58,269 bases of DNA from UPXZ01 sp964634605 (GCA_964634605.1 CAZWLJ010000013.1:1-58269); one strand, 5' to 3'. Positions 26,704 to 36,119 are shown, numbered from the stretch's first letter. Notes: generated by a model from the letters alone, not told the origin. Numbers and translations are program-made.

Positions 26704-26735
26704 ACAAAAATAACGTTTAAGTTTCTATAAAACAA
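26704..26735 (-). promoter_or_regulatory. Putative guaD promoter
   Basis: Minus-strand -7 box TATTTTTGT (26704-26712), 20-nt spacer, TTG -33 element (26733-26735); about 26 nt upstream of the start codon. Confidence 0.6.
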
Positions 26736-26863
26736 CGATATAAACTGAATATTTCTCTTTTAAAAAAAGTAAAATGGTAATTTCCTGCACTTTTTCTTGC
26801 AATAGCAACCGAATTTTTAGTACTTTGCATCATAAAAACAGAATCTGCATTACAACCATTTAT

Positions 26864-27856
26864 ATGAATAACATAAAAAACAGAGCCGGAAGGAACCAGA
26901 CACTAATCCTCAACGATGAAGAACGTAAGGAACTGGAAGCAAATCTTTATATACCATTGAAAAAAAAACCGTTAGATCCCGATCGAATTTGCAACAAAAC
27001 AATCCTCTCCGATTTGTTTGATATAATCGATTACCTTCCTGAAAATTTTGCCGATTTGATAATTCTGGATCCGCCATACAACCTGAGTCGCGATTTTCAT
27101 GGTTTCAAATTCAAAGCTACTGATAATGAGAGCTATCTGGAGTACCTGCGCCTGTGGTTTCCGAAAATCGTTTCGACACTGAAACACGACGGTTCGCTTT
27201 ATCTGTGCGGCGACTGGAAAAATACGTCGGCTCTGCAGCAGTTGATGAGCGAGCATCTTACAGTCATGAATCGCATCACCTGGCAAAGGGAAAAAGGGCG
27301 TGGCGCTAAAAAAAACTGGAAAAACGGGATGGAGGATATTTGGTTTGGTGTAAAAAATGAAAAAAAATTCTACTTCAACGTGGAAGCAGTAAAGATGAAA
27401 CGCCGCGTGATAGCACCCTATAAAAAAGACGGTAAACCGAAAGACTGGGAAGAAACCGGTGAAGGAAATTTCCGTATTACCTACCCTTCCAATTTCTGGG
27501 ACGACATCAGCATCCCGTTCTGGTCAATGCCCGAAAATACCCACCATCCGACACAGAAGCCCGAAAAACTGATAGCTAAACTCATTCTGGCAAGCTGTCC
27601 GCCGGGCGGAATGGTATTTGATCCTTTTCTCGGTTCGGGTACAACCTCGGTTGTTGCCAAAAAACTGAATAGAAGCTACCTCGGAATAGAAATGAATCCT
27701 GATTACGCGCTCTGGGCGGAAAAAAGGCTGAAAGCAGCTGAACAATCTCCCCGTATTCAGGGTTATTTTCAGGAAGTTTTTTGGGAAAGAAATTCGGTGA
27801 AATTTCAAACCGAAAACAAGGAACAACGATCATTTAACAATGACACGATACTTTAA
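26864..27856 (+). CDS. Orphan DNA methyltransferase, beta class (N6-adenine or N4-cytosine)
   Basis: A 330-residue methyltransferase using S-adenosylmethionine. Motif IV comes first, as ILDPPYN with DPPY at 69-72, and the SAM-binding motif I comes later as DPFLGSGTT at 253-261, preceded by HHPTQKPEKL. This order defines the beta class. The ATG at 26864 is chosen; an in-frame upstream start at 26774 would add 30 residues through the promoter region. A near-consensus box TACTTTGC at 26821-26828 could be its promoter. No restriction endonuclease gene is next to it, so it is probably an orphan modification or epigenetic enzyme. Target sequence cannot be deduced. Confidence 0.88.
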   Translation: MNNIKNRAGRNQTLILNDEERKELEANLYIPLKKKPLDPDRICNKTILSDLFDIIDYLPENFADLIILDPPYNLSRDFHGFKFKATDNESYLEYLRLWFPKIVSTLKHDGSLYLCGDWKNTSALQQLMSEHLTVMNRITWQREKGRGAKKNWKNGMEDIWFGVKNEKKFYFNVEAVKMKRRVIAPYKKDGKPKDWEETGEGNFRITYPSNFWDDISIPFWSMPENTHHPTQKPEKLIAKLILASCPPGGMVFDPFLGSGTTSVVAKKLNRSYLGIEMNPDYALWAEKRLKAAEQSPRIQGYFQEVFWERNSVKFQTENKEQRSFNNDTIL

Positions 27857-27905
27857 AGCTGAATCTGCTGACTAAGTCTGACGTGTCAGCAATAAAACCA
27901 ACATA

Positions 27906-28862
27906 ATGCTACTTGACATTATTCTTATTATCACAGGTTTCGTATTCTTAATTAAAGGCGCCGACTGGCTGGTGGGAGGTGCTTCCGGACTGGCAAAAAA
28001 ACACAACGTGTCTGATTTGGTTATCGGACTTACCATTGTTGCGTTAGGTACTTCAGCGCCCGAACTGGTAGTCAATACCGTGGCTTCCGTCGACAAACAT
28101 TCCGATATTGTGTACGGAAACATTATCGGAAGTAATAATTTCAATTTATTCGTCATACTGGGTGTGGTGGCGCTTATTTTTCCGATATCTGTACAACGAA
28201 GCATGATACGCAGGGAAATCCCTCTGTCACTCCTGATCACGGTACTTCTGATGGTTCTTTCCAATGCTTTACCCGGGCAAAGTGAAAACATTCTGAGCAG
28301 GTTCGAAGCGGTTATCTTACTATTGATGTTCATTGCCTTTTTATATTACACTTTCAGGCAATCTGACAACGGGCAGGAAGCACAATCTATTGAAGTAAAA
28401 CCGATGACTACAGTGAAAATCTGGTCATTGATTGTGGCTGGATTGGGTATACTGATAGCCGGAGGAAGAATGGTGGTTACAGGTGCCGAGAATATTGCGC
28501 TTGATTTTGGTATTTCAGAGAAAATCATTGCTTTAACCATTGTTGCAGCCGGTACATCGCTGCCCGAACTGATGACTTCGGTGGTAGCTGCCTCGAAGAA
28601 AAACAGCGACATTGCCATCGGCAACGTGATTGGTTCGAACATCTTCAATATCCTCTTTATCCTTTCGGTGAGCGGAATCATCAATCCGATAGCATACAAC
28701 CCTTCATTCAACCGCGAAATGCTGCTGCTGATTGGAGGTACTTCATTGCTGGTGCTTTTTATGTTCGCCGGTAAAAGATATCGTGTCGACCGGTGGGAAG
28801 GCGCTCTGATCCTTGGAATTTTTGTGGCATATACCATTTTTCTGATTCAGCAGGAATTATGA
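27906..28862 (+). CDS. yrbG: Calcium/sodium antiporter (CaCA family)
   Basis: A 318-residue inner-membrane exchanger. The two inverted alpha-repeats are clear: VALGTSAPELVVNTVASV (about 47-64) with GNIIGSNNFNL, and VAAGTSLPELMTSVVAA (about 215-231) with GNVIGSNIFNI. About ten hydrophobic segments are visible. These repeats bind Na+ and Ca2+ in the family. The gene follows the methyltransferase by 49 nt and may share its transcript. Whether it moves calcium in this organism is by family inference. Confidence 0.92.
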   Translation: MLLDIILIITGFVFLIKGADWLVGGASGLAKKHNVSDLVIGLTIVALGTSAPELVVNTVASVDKHSDIVYGNIIGSNNFNLFVILGVVALIFPISVQRSMIRREIPLSLLITVLLMVLSNALPGQSENILSRFEAVILLLMFIAFLYYTFRQSDNGQEAQSIEVKPMTTVKIWSLIVAGLGILIAGGRMVVTGAENIALDFGISEKIIALTIVAAGTSLPELMTSVVAASKKNSDIAIGNVIGSNIFNILFILSVSGIINPIAYNPSFNREMLLLIGGTSLLVLFMFAGKRYRVDRWEGALILGIFVAYTIFLIQQEL

Positions 28863-28907
28863 AATAAATGCGGACAGAATCCGTTTTTATGGTAAAAATA
28901 CGAACAG

Positions 28908-29393
28908 TTGAAATTTTCACGGTACATATTCATGCTTTTCGTGGCTGCATTTTTCAGTTGCGAAAACAAATACAAGTCGCCTATCCCCGATGTTCCGGTT
29001 GATATCAGCCTGAATATGCTTTCATACAATCCGACATTCGGCAGCGTACTCAACGACACGCTGATATTCACCTACCCGCGTCAGTATCCGCCTTTTGCAG
29101 TTGGGTATGGCGGCGTACTGGTAATCATCGGTTACGATACAAATCTGAATCCGCGTTATTATTCATTTGATTTAAGTTGCCCATACGAAGCTGACCGCAA
29201 TGTACGTGTATTCACGGGAATGGCTCATCTTCATCCCGAAAAATACATGGAAGGTTATGCCGTTTGTCCTAAATGCGGTTCGGAATTCTACCTTACCGAT
29301 GGCTGGGGGCGGGTTTCAAAAGGTCCGTCTAAATATCCGCTCAAACGGTATCAGACCGATTTTGTCAACAACTATCTGATTATCCGAAACTGA
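28908..29393 (+). CDS. Degenerate Rieske-like lipoprotein
   Basis: A 161-residue lipoprotein. The start is a TTG at 28908: the frame has a stop at 28893-28895 and no ATG before the signal peptide. The lipobox is FFSC (Cys at 18). The rest resembles a Rieske fold: LSCPYEAD (about 87) occupies the first box and AVCPKCGSEFYLTDGW (about 118-133) the second, followed by GPSKYPLKRYQ. In a true Rieske protein the boxes are CxH and CxxH; here the His residues are Tyr and Cys. A normal [2Fe-2S] Rieske cluster is thus unlikely; the CPKC pair may bind another metal. It ends 1 nt from the convergent GT2 stop. Confidence 0.65.
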   Translation: MKFSRYIFMLFVAAFFSCENKYKSPIPDVPVDISLNMLSYNPTFGSVLNDTLIFTYPRQYPPFAVGYGGVLVIIGYDTNLNPRYYSFDLSCPYEADRNVRVFTGMAHLHPEKYMEGYAVCPKCGSEFYLTDGWGRVSKGPSKYPLKRYQTDFVNNYLIIRN

Positions 29394-29394
29394 T

Positions 29395-30486
29395 TTACCA
29401 TGTCCGTCGCTTTTGGGCAAAGAAAGCGCAAATGACCGTTAGAACGATATAAACAGGATAAACCAGCGAAAAGAGCAGACTGTTTCTTATCACTTTTTTC
29501 AGTCCGAAGAAATCTTTGATTTTCACGAAGAAAGACAAATCAATCACCCATTTGAGTAAAAACAAAAATGCAGCCAGAACAGGCCATTGCAGATTTACTG
29601 CAGCCACTATCCAGTTGATTAATAAAACTACGCTTATCAGGAATACAACCAGCCCGGTTACAGCGAGTTCACTATCGGAATATGCTGCTTTTTTCCCGGC
29701 CCAGCGGCTGCGCTGATGCAGAAACTCCCGCCAGGATTCTTTTGAACCGGTTTTCACCATCGCGGCTTCCGATTTCAGGAAACGGATATTCCCGTTGCGT
29801 CTCTTTATACTCTGAAGCAGGAAAATATCATCGCCACCCGGTTCCTCGAAATGAAGCTCATCCATGCAGTTGAGCCATGTTTGACGTCTGAAAGCCAGAT
29901 TGGCGCCATTGCACAACACGGGCATTCCGGCACCGGCAGCTCCGGCACCGCTACCTACCAGGCTTGCAAATTCAAATTGCTGAAAATCTTGCAGAAAACT
30001 TCCCCCCGATTCCATCCGCACAGGACAAATAATGATATCTGTGAACTCTTTGAGGTAATACTGAACAATCGTTTTCAGCCAGTCGGCAGCAGGAAGGCAG
30101 TCAGCATCAAGCGTTACTATTAACCGTGAATCTGTTTTTAAAATGCCCGTTTTTATGGCCGCCTTTTTCCCTTTCCCTTCATTTCTGAGCAAAGTGAGTT
30201 CCGGAAAATCTGACTTTTCCCCGCTGGCATATTCGAGGCTGCCATCCGCAGAGCCATCATCCACCAGTATAAACTGAAAATTTCGGTAAGTTTGTTCTTT
30301 GATAGCCTGAAACAGCGGCGAAAGATTATTTAATTCATTTCTGCAGGCCGTAATTATGGTGACATGCAACAATTCCTCTTCATTATCAACTTCATAATCA
30401 GGCATTTCCGACCATCCTTTGATAAAAATGATGATCAGAACAGCATATAAGAATAGAATAAAAAGGGATGTGATGGTTATTATCAT
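29395..30486 (-). CDS. Membrane glycosyltransferase family 2
   Basis: A 363-residue GT-A transferase. An N-terminal membrane helix (about 4-24) precedes the catalytic domain: TIITACRNELNNL, FILVDDGSADGS near 73-84, and LDADCLPAADW, which supplies the metal-binding DxD. The acceptor block HQRSRWAGKKA is a Q/RxxRW-like motif. At least three hydrophobic segments close the C-terminus. Such proteins usually make or extend cell-envelope polysaccharide or modify lipids. It is upstream of nothing obvious; the murI gene upstream is 35 nt away in the same direction and may share its transcript. Sugar specificity is not known. Confidence 0.85.
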   Translation of the reverse strand: MIITITSLFILFLYAVLIIIFIKGWSEMPDYEVDNEEELLHVTIITACRNELNNLSPLFQAIKEQTYRNFQFILVDDGSADGSLEYASGEKSDFPELTLLRNEGKGKKAAIKTGILKTDSRLIVTLDADCLPAADWLKTIVQYYLKEFTDIIICPVRMESGGSFLQDFQQFEFASLVGSGAGAAGAGMPVLCNGANLAFRRQTWLNCMDELHFEEPGGDDIFLLQSIKRRNGNIRFLKSEAAMVKTGSKESWREFLHQRSRWAGKKAAYSDSELAVTGLVVFLISVVLLINWIVAAVNLQWPVLAAFLFLLKWVIDLSFFVKIKDFFGLKKVIRNSLLFSLVYPVYIVLTVICAFFAQKRRTW

Positions 30487-30521
30487 TTTTCATTCAGAAA
30501 AAATGAGTAAAAAAATCGGGA

Positions 30522-31391
30522 TCAACGTTCCACTTCAACATGTTCCGCTACAATTTCATCATCGAGAAAAACAGAGGCAGACGACGTGAATTTACCGGGA
30601 TTTTCGGTAGTCAGATATCGGCAGGAGTTATTTTTCGAACATTTTTCATCCATGTTAGGGTGCCGGTGCAGGTAGTCTGCCAGACTGCGGGCTACAATCT
30701 CACCCTGTGAGATAACGCTCACATGATCCGGAAGTTCTTTTTCAATTTTACCCTTCAGAAGCGGATAGTGCGTGCACCCCAGAATGACAGCATCAATTTG
30801 TTTGTCACGTTTCATCAGGTTGTGGGTATGTTTTCTGACAAAATAATCAGCCCCGGGATTTGAGTATTCGTTGTTTTCAATCAGCGGAACCCACATGGGA
30901 CAGGCTTCCGAAGTGACAACGATATCCGGATAAATTTTATGAATCTCGAGCGGGTAAGAATTGGACAGAACGGTTCCGCTTGTGGCAAACAGCCCGATAT
31001 GACTGTTTTTTGTCAGTTTTCCCACTTCTTCCACTGTTGGCCGGATAACACCCAGTACGCGCCTTGAAGGATCTATTCCGGGCAAATCATTTTGCTGAAT
31101 GGTGCGCAGGGCTTTAGCTGATGCCGTGTTGCATGCCAGGATAACCAGATGGCATCCCCGGCTGAACAAGTACTCCACACATTGCAGTGTAAACTTGTAA
31201 ACCACATCAAAAGAACGTGTTCCGTAAGGTGTACGGGCATTGTCGCCCAGATACAGGTAATCGTATTCGGGTAGTTTTTTCCGGATTTCGTTCAGAATAG
31301 TCAGGCCGCCGTATCCTGAATCAAAAATTCCGATTGGAGCTGCCTCCTTACCCCAGGGAGAAGTCAGTGATAGTACAGGAGTGTCTGTCAT
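30522..31391 (-). CDS. murI: Glutamate racemase
   Basis: A 289-residue cytoplasmic enzyme that makes D-glutamate for peptidoglycan. APIGIFDSGYGGL starts the first domain at about 18-30. The two catalytic cysteines are C87 in LACNTAS and C206 in LGCTHYPLL, and YLGDNARTPYG (47-57) is the conserved substrate loop. The C-terminal 35 residues are longer than usual and have no recognised motif. It lies 27 nt downstream of the M23 peptidase gene, in the same direction, so both serve the cell wall. Confidence 0.95.
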   Translation of the reverse strand: MTDTPVLSLTSPWGKEAAPIGIFDSGYGGLTILNEIRKKLPEYDYLYLGDNARTPYGTRSFDVVYKFTLQCVEYLFSRGCHLVILACNTASAKALRTIQQNDLPGIDPSRRVLGVIRPTVEEVGKLTKNSHIGLFATSGTVLSNSYPLEIHKIYPDIVVTSEACPMWVPLIENNEYSNPGADYFVRKHTHNLMKRDKQIDAVILGCTHYPLLKGKIEKELPDHVSVISQGEIVARSLADYLHRHPNMDEKCSKNNSCRYLTTENPGKFTSSASVFLDDEIVAEHVEVER

Positions 31392-31418
31392 TATGCTTTA
31401 TTTGTTTCGGGAATAAGT

Positions 31419-32387
31419 TTAATCAAATGTTTGCCCTGCATTCTGGCTCAATTGAATCATCCGGTCGTATTCCTCGGGAGTAAGATCCAGAAAATAATAA
31501 TTCTGAGGATTCATCACCTGGCCTTTGTAGTGAACTTCATAGTGGAGATGAGGACCCGTGGATTTTCCGGTGCTACCCACAAGTCCTATGATTTCGCCGC
31601 GTGTTACAGCCTGACCCACACTCACATTAATTTCTGACATGTGTGCATACAACGTTTCGTACCCGAAACCGTGATCGAGCCTGACACAATTTCCGTATCC
31701 CTGCTGCCAGCCTGCTTCGGCTACAGTCGCGTTTCCGGTTGCAAAAATATCTGTACCTGTGGGAGCAGTGAAGTCCATACCCTCGTGAAATCGCCTTGTG
31801 TGATAAATCGGGTCATAGCGGTATCCCCAGCCCGAAGCCACCCGTTTGAGATCTTTATTGAATACCGGTTGAATGGCAGGGAGGCATTTGAGCATATTTT
31901 CCTGATTTTGAGCCAGTTTCACAATCTCGTCGTACGATTTGGATTGAACGTAGAGTTGCTTCTTTATTTCATTCAGTTTCTGAGTCGTTTTGACCACTAT
32001 CTGAGAGTTTGTCATTTTCATCAGCTCATCGTAATAATCCATATTGCCCGAAGCAGCAATCCTCGACTGGTATGGAATAGGATCAGCCTGAAAAACAACC
32101 CGATACAAATTATCATCCCTTTCCTGCAAGTCGGCAAGTATGCCCTGAAATTGTTTCATTTGCCCCTGCAACGCTTTGTACTGACCTTCCAGCTTGTTTT
32201 TCTGCATTGTCAGTTCCTTTTCCTTAGGCGATTTGACAACCGATACGAACAGGAAGAAAAAGGCTACTCCCAGCAGAATGCCGGAAAGTGTATGGAGTAG
32301 AATTTGTCTCAAACGAAGCGAAAACGTTATCTGAATCTCTTCGTAATCAACAGTTTCGGGGTTAAAATAAAATTTTTTCTTCGCCAT
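31419..32387 (-). CDS. M23 family peptidoglycan endopeptidase
   Basis: A 322-residue membrane-anchored LytM-type metallopeptidase. A helix near 30-50 anchors it, followed by a coiled coil (about 50-105) like other cell-wall activators. The catalytic domain at about 190-300 has RRFHEGMDFTAPTGTDIFAT with the zinc-binding H and D and GPHLHYEVHYKG with the second zinc His. It should cut peptide cross-links or activate amidases. The promoter region is shared with alaS on the other strand, and murI follows 27 nt downstream. Confidence 0.9.
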   Translation of the reverse strand: MAKKKFYFNPETVDYEEIQITFSLRLRQILLHTLSGILLGVAFFFLFVSVVKSPKEKELTMQKNKLEGQYKALQGQMKQFQGILADLQERDDNLYRVVFQADPIPYQSRIAASGNMDYYDELMKMTNSQIVVKTTQKLNEIKKQLYVQSKSYDEIVKLAQNQENMLKCLPAIQPVFNKDLKRVASGWGYRYDPIYHTRRFHEGMDFTAPTGTDIFATGNATVAEAGWQQGYGNCVRLDHGFGYETLYAHMSEINVSVGQAVTRGEIIGLVGSTGKSTGPHLHYEVHYKGQVMNPQNYYFLDLTPEEYDRMIQLSQNAGQTFD

Positions 32388-32411
32388 ACCTGTATTTTGG
32401 GTAATAAAAAA

Positions 32412-32420
32412 ACAAATATA
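32412..32420 (-). promoter_or_regulatory. Putative -7 box of the M23 peptidase gene
   Basis: Minus-strand TATATTTGT matches TAnnTTTGY exactly, 24 nt upstream of the start codon. An alternative box for the same gene is described at 32476-32505. Confidence 0.4.
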
Positions 32421-32475
32421 AAAAATTACCGCGGTTAATTCCTCTCAAACTGCAGTTTTTTACCAGATTGTTGAT

Positions 32476-32505
32476 GCAAAAGTAATAATTTTGAAGTACT
32501 TTTGC
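32476..32505. promoter_or_regulatory. Mirror-symmetric divergent -7 boxes (alaS and M23 gene)
   Basis: GCAAAAGTA at 32476-32484 and TACTTTTGC at 32497-32505 form a 9-bp inverted repeat with a 12-nt spacer. Each arm reads TACTTTTGC on its own strand, an exact -7 box. The plus arm would drive alaS and the minus arm the M23 peptidase gene. Confidence 0.5.
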
Positions 32506-32532
32506 AGATTAAAATAAGAAAAAAAAAGAAAT

Positions 32533-32557
32533 ACCCCCCTAACCCCGGAAGGGGGAG
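32533..32557. repeat. C/G-run hairpin repeat, copy 2
   Basis: ACCCCCCTAACCCCGGAA followed by GGGGGAG, inside the alaS leader, 30 nt after the -7 box. Confidence 0.7.
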
Positions 32558-32585
32558 CTGCAATGCTGTTAATAACACCATATTT

Positions 32586-32603
32586 CCTCCTTCAGGGGAC
32601 AGG
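32586..32603. repeat. C/G-run hairpin repeat, copy 3 (short)
   Basis: CCTCCTTCAGGGGACAGG, a shortened opposite-strand-like copy, ending 15 nt before the alaS start codon; its AGGAG may act as ribosome binding site. Confidence 0.45.
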
Positions 32604-32618
32604 AGAATTTTTCAGATT

Positions 32619-35222
32619 ATGACATCACAAGAATTAAGACAATCATTCCTCGATTTTTTCGCATCAAAAGATCATAAAATTGTACCTTCAGCACCCATGG
32701 TAATCAAAGATGACCCAACGCTCATGTTTACCAACGCGGGAATGAATCAATTCAAAAACATCATACTCGGCAACGATCCTATACAGTATTCACGTGTGGC
32801 TGATTCGCAGAAATGTCTCCGCGTGAGCGGCAAGCACAACGACCTCGAAGAGGTAGGGCACGACACGTACCACCACACCATGTTCGAAATGCTCGGCAAC
32901 TGGTCATTCGGCGATTATTTCAAGAAAGAAGCCATCACCTGGGCGTGGGAATACCTCACCGAAGTTTTGAAACTGGACAAAAACCGCTTGTATGTCACCG
33001 TATTCGAAGGCTCTGAATACGAAAAGCTGGAACGCGACAACGAAGCCGCTGAAATCTGGTCGCAGTTTTTGCCTGCTGATCGTATCATCAACGGCAACAA
33101 GAAAGACAATTTCTGGGAAATGGGCGACACAGGTCCCTGCGGACCCTGCTCTGAAATACATATCGACATCCGCCCCGACAGTGAGCGCGCCAAAGTTGAC
33201 GGACTTAGTCTGGTGAACCAAAGCCATCCTCAGGTAATTGAAATATGGAACAACGTATTCATGCAGTTCAACCGCAAGGCTGATGGTTCGCTCGAAGAAC
33301 TTCCCGCCAAGGTAATTGATACCGGCATGGGTTTCGAGCGCCTTTGCATGGCCATACAGGGTAAAACGTCGAACTATGATACCGATGTTTTTCAGCCCAT
33401 CATCGAAGAAATAGGCAAACTCAGCCGGATTAAATACGGCGAATCGGAAAAAACAGACATCGCCATGCGCGTTGTGGCCGACCATGTACGTACCATTGCC
33501 TTCTCCATTGCCGACGGTCAGCTGCCCTCCAATGCTAAAGCCGGATATGTAATCCGACGGATTTTACGCCGTGCCGTACGTTATGGTTACACCTTCCTTG
33601 TACAACGTCAGGCGTTTATGTACCGGTTAATGCCGGTTTTGTGCGAAGTGATGGGAGACGCGTATCCCGAACTCACAGCTCAAAAAAGCCTGATTGAAAA
33701 AGTGATGAAGGAAGAAGAGGAAGCATTCCTGCGCACACTGGAAACAGGAATAAAACTTCTTGATAAGGTGATGGATGATGCTGCTAAATTAAACAAAAAA
33801 GAAATTTCAGGGGTCGATGCCTTTACACTGTACGATACTTTCGGTTTTCCGCTGGATCTTACAGAACTTATTCTTCGCGAACATAGTTTTACGGTCAATA
33901 TCGATGAATTTCATACCGAAATGCAAAAGCAAAAGGAACGCGCACGCAATGCGGCAGCGATCGAAACGGGCGACTGGATTACCGTTCGCGAAGGCGACAG
34001 CGTGTTTGTAGGTTATGACAGGACCGAAACCGAAACCAGCATCCTGCGTTACCGCAAAGTAAGTCAGAAGAATAAGACTTTTTACCAGATAGTCCTTTCC
34101 GAAACCCCGCTGTATGCCGAGATGGGCGGACAGGTTGGCGACAAGGGAACGCTGACTGTTAATAATAAAACAATTGAGATTTTCGACACTAAGAAGGAAA
34201 ACAACCTGTCGGTACATCTCACCAGTTCACTTCCAGAAGATGTTACCGCCCCCGGTTTTGTCCGGATTGATGTGGCAAAACGCAAAGCCACTGCCTGCAA
34301 TCACACCGCCACTCACCTGCTTCACGAAGCGCTTCGCGAAATTCTGGGCAAACATGTGGAGCAGAAAGGTTCCTTTGTAAGTCCCGAAAGTCTCCGTTTC
34401 GACTTTTCACATTTTCAGAAACTGACAACTGAAGAATTGCGTGCCGTAGAAAAAATAGCCAACCGTAAAATCCGTGAGAACTATCCGCTGCAGGAAAGCA
34501 GAAACACACCGATTGCCGAAGCGCAGGCAATGGGAGCGATGGCTCTTTTCGGTGAGAAATACGGTGAAACAGTTCGTGTCATCCGGTTTGGCAGCTCAGT
34601 CGAACTCTGCGGAGGTACTCACGTTCAGGCTACCGGCGATATAGGGATGGTTCGCATCATCTCCGAAAGTTCCATTGCCGCAGGTGTGCGACGTATCGAA
34701 GCAATTACCGGTGAAGCGGTGGAGGAACTGATGAACAGCGTTCAGGACACATTAAATTCAGCCAGGGAACTTTTCAACAATGCTCCCGACTTATACAAGG
34801 CCATTCATAAAACTTTGGAAGAAAACAGCGAACTGAAGAAACAGGTGGAAAACTTCATGCACGAGCGTATAATCACCCTGCTTGACAAGCTCATCGCTGA
34901 GGCAAATGACGAGCTGGGAATTAAGGTAATCCGTTTCCGCACCGACCTTCCGGCTGACGCGGTCAAGACACTTTCATTCCAGATACGCAACGTGTTGAAC
35001 GAAAAACTTTTTGTTGCCATCACCAGTCTGTATGAAGGCAAACCATCTATTACGGTTCTGCTTTCCGACGACCTGGTGGCACAGGGCTACAACGCGGTAA
35101 ACATTACCCGCGAAGCTGCCAAATGTATTCAGGGCGGTGGCGGCGGACAACCTTTCTTTGCCACTGCGGGAGGAAAAAATCCCGAAGGGCTGGATAAGGC
35201 AATGGAGATGCTGAAGCTGTAA
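32619..35222 (+). CDS. alaS: Alanine--tRNA ligase
   Basis: An 867-residue class II aminoacyl-tRNA synthetase that charges tRNA-Ala. The ATG at 32619 (MTSQELRQSFLDFF) is the family-like start; the frame is open further upstream through the repeats but has no family sequence there. Motifs include the catalytic MFTNAGMNQFKNIILG (about 35-50), the editing-domain HTATHLLHEAL (about 561-571), and CGGTHV near 665, and the C-terminal GGGGGQPFFATAGG, the usual C-Ala end. Length is standard. It is monocistronic; divergent from the M23 gene. Confidence 0.97.
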   Translation: MTSQELRQSFLDFFASKDHKIVPSAPMVIKDDPTLMFTNAGMNQFKNIILGNDPIQYSRVADSQKCLRVSGKHNDLEEVGHDTYHHTMFEMLGNWSFGDYFKKEAITWAWEYLTEVLKLDKNRLYVTVFEGSEYEKLERDNEAAEIWSQFLPADRIINGNKKDNFWEMGDTGPCGPCSEIHIDIRPDSERAKVDGLSLVNQSHPQVIEIWNNVFMQFNRKADGSLEELPAKVIDTGMGFERLCMAIQGKTSNYDTDVFQPIIEEIGKLSRIKYGESEKTDIAMRVVADHVRTIAFSIADGQLPSNAKAGYVIRRILRRAVRYGYTFLVQRQAFMYRLMPVLCEVMGDAYPELTAQKSLIEKVMKEEEEAFLRTLETGIKLLDKVMDDAAKLNKKEISGVDAFTLYDTFGFPLDLTELILREHSFTVNIDEFHTEMQKQKERARNAAAIETGDWITVREGDSVFVGYDRTETETSILRYRKVSQKNKTFYQIVLSETPLYAEMGGQVGDKGTLTVNNKTIEIFDTKKENNLSVHLTSSLPEDVTAPGFVRIDVAKRKATACNHTATHLLHEALREILGKHVEQKGSFVSPESLRFDFSHFQKLTTEELRAVEKIANRKIRENYPLQESRNTPIAEAQAMGAMALFGEKYGETVRVIRFGSSVELCGGTHVQATGDIGMVRIISESSIAAGVRRIEAITGEAVEELMNSVQDTLNSARELFNNAPDLYKAIHKTLEENSELKKQVENFMHERIITLLDKLIAEANDELGIKVIRFRTDLPADAVKTLSFQIRNVLNEKLFVAITSLYEGKPSITVLLSDDLVAQGYNAVNITREAAKCIQGGGGGQPFFATAGGKNPEGLDKAMEMLKL

Positions 35223-35414
35223 AGAGGCCTACAATCCGTGAATGGGAGTTTTGAAGGTTGCTGTATTAATGACTTTTTTTTACCGGATGATAAAAAACAA
35301 CAAACTTTATCATGATAAAAATCTGTGGGGCAAATTGCGGTTCTGCAATACTATATTTTTGATATTCAACAATTTGCTTCTTCCGATTATTAAATTAAAC
35401 AAAATGAAAAGATT

Positions 35415-36119
35415 ATGAGAATTCATGTATTAAAATCAGTTTTACTAATTGTATGTTTTTTTGGTTATTTCAGTCTGGATGCTCAGGACTGGGCTAATCT
35501 GAAACGGTATCAGAAAGAGAATGAAACCCTTTTGTTAAAAAACAATGCCGAAAACAGGGTGGTATTTATGGGAAATTCGATTACAGAAGGCTGGAAAGGA
35601 ACACATCCCGGATTTTTCAGCAATAATCCGTATATTTGCCGTGGCATCAGCGGTCAGACAACCCCGCAAATGCTCATCCGGTTTCGCCAGGATGTAATCA
35701 ATCTGAAGCCCCGCGTTGTTGTCATTCTGGCCGGAACCAACGACATTGCCGGAAATACCGGACCCTCGACCCTGGAAATGATCATGGATAACCTGAAATC
35801 GATGTCAGAACTGGCAACGGCCAACAACATTCGTGTGGTGTTATGCTCAGTGCTTCCCGCTTACGATTATCCCTGGAAAAAAGGGATGGAGCCAAACATA
35901 AAAATACCGCAACTGAACAAAATGATTAAAGCGTATGCCGATGAAAAACGAATTACCTATTTGGATTATTTCAGCGCTATGTCAGATGATAAAAATGCCA
36001 TGAAACCTGAATATACCTACGATGGCGTACATTGCACATCAGCCGGATACGATGTGATGGAAGAAATGGTAGTGCCAGCCATCCATAAAGCTTTGAAAAC
36101 AAAACCGAAAAGAAAATAA
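35415..36119 (+). CDS. SGNH/GDSL-family esterase, secreted
   Basis: A 234-residue exported hydrolase. Signal peptide at 1-23 (ending SLDA). The four SGNH blocks are present: GNSITEGWKG with the catalytic Ser, GISGQTTPQM with the Gly, LAGTNDIAGN with the Asn, and DGVHCTSAGY with the catalytic Asp and His. These proteins remove acyl groups, often acetyl groups from sugars, in the periplasm. A four-codon open frame at 35404-35418 overlaps the start and is probably chance. A -7-like TATTTTTG is at 35354-35361. The exact substrate is unknown. Confidence 0.88.
   Translation: MRIHVLKSVLLIVCFFGYFSLDAQDWANLKRYQKENETLLLKNNAENRVVFMGNSITEGWKGTHPGFFSNNPYICRGISGQTTPQMLIRFRQDVINLKPRVVVILAGTNDIAGNTGPSTLEMIMDNLKSMSELATANNIRVVLCSVLPAYDYPWKKGMEPNIKIPQLNKMIKAYADEKRITYLDYFSAMSDDKNAMKPEYTYDGVHCTSAGYDVMEEMVVPAIHKALKTKPKRK

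Noticed and set aside
32502..32618. N-terminal extension of alaS
   Set aside because: The extra codons read the promoter and two repeat copies; the family start is the ATG at 32619.
35306..35319. 14-bp palindrome TTTATCATGATAAA between alaS and the SGNH gene
   Set aside because: AT-rich and short, likely chance; no second copy seen.
35404..35418. Four-codon leader ORF overlapping the SGNH start
   Set aside because: Too short to support; no regulatory codons.
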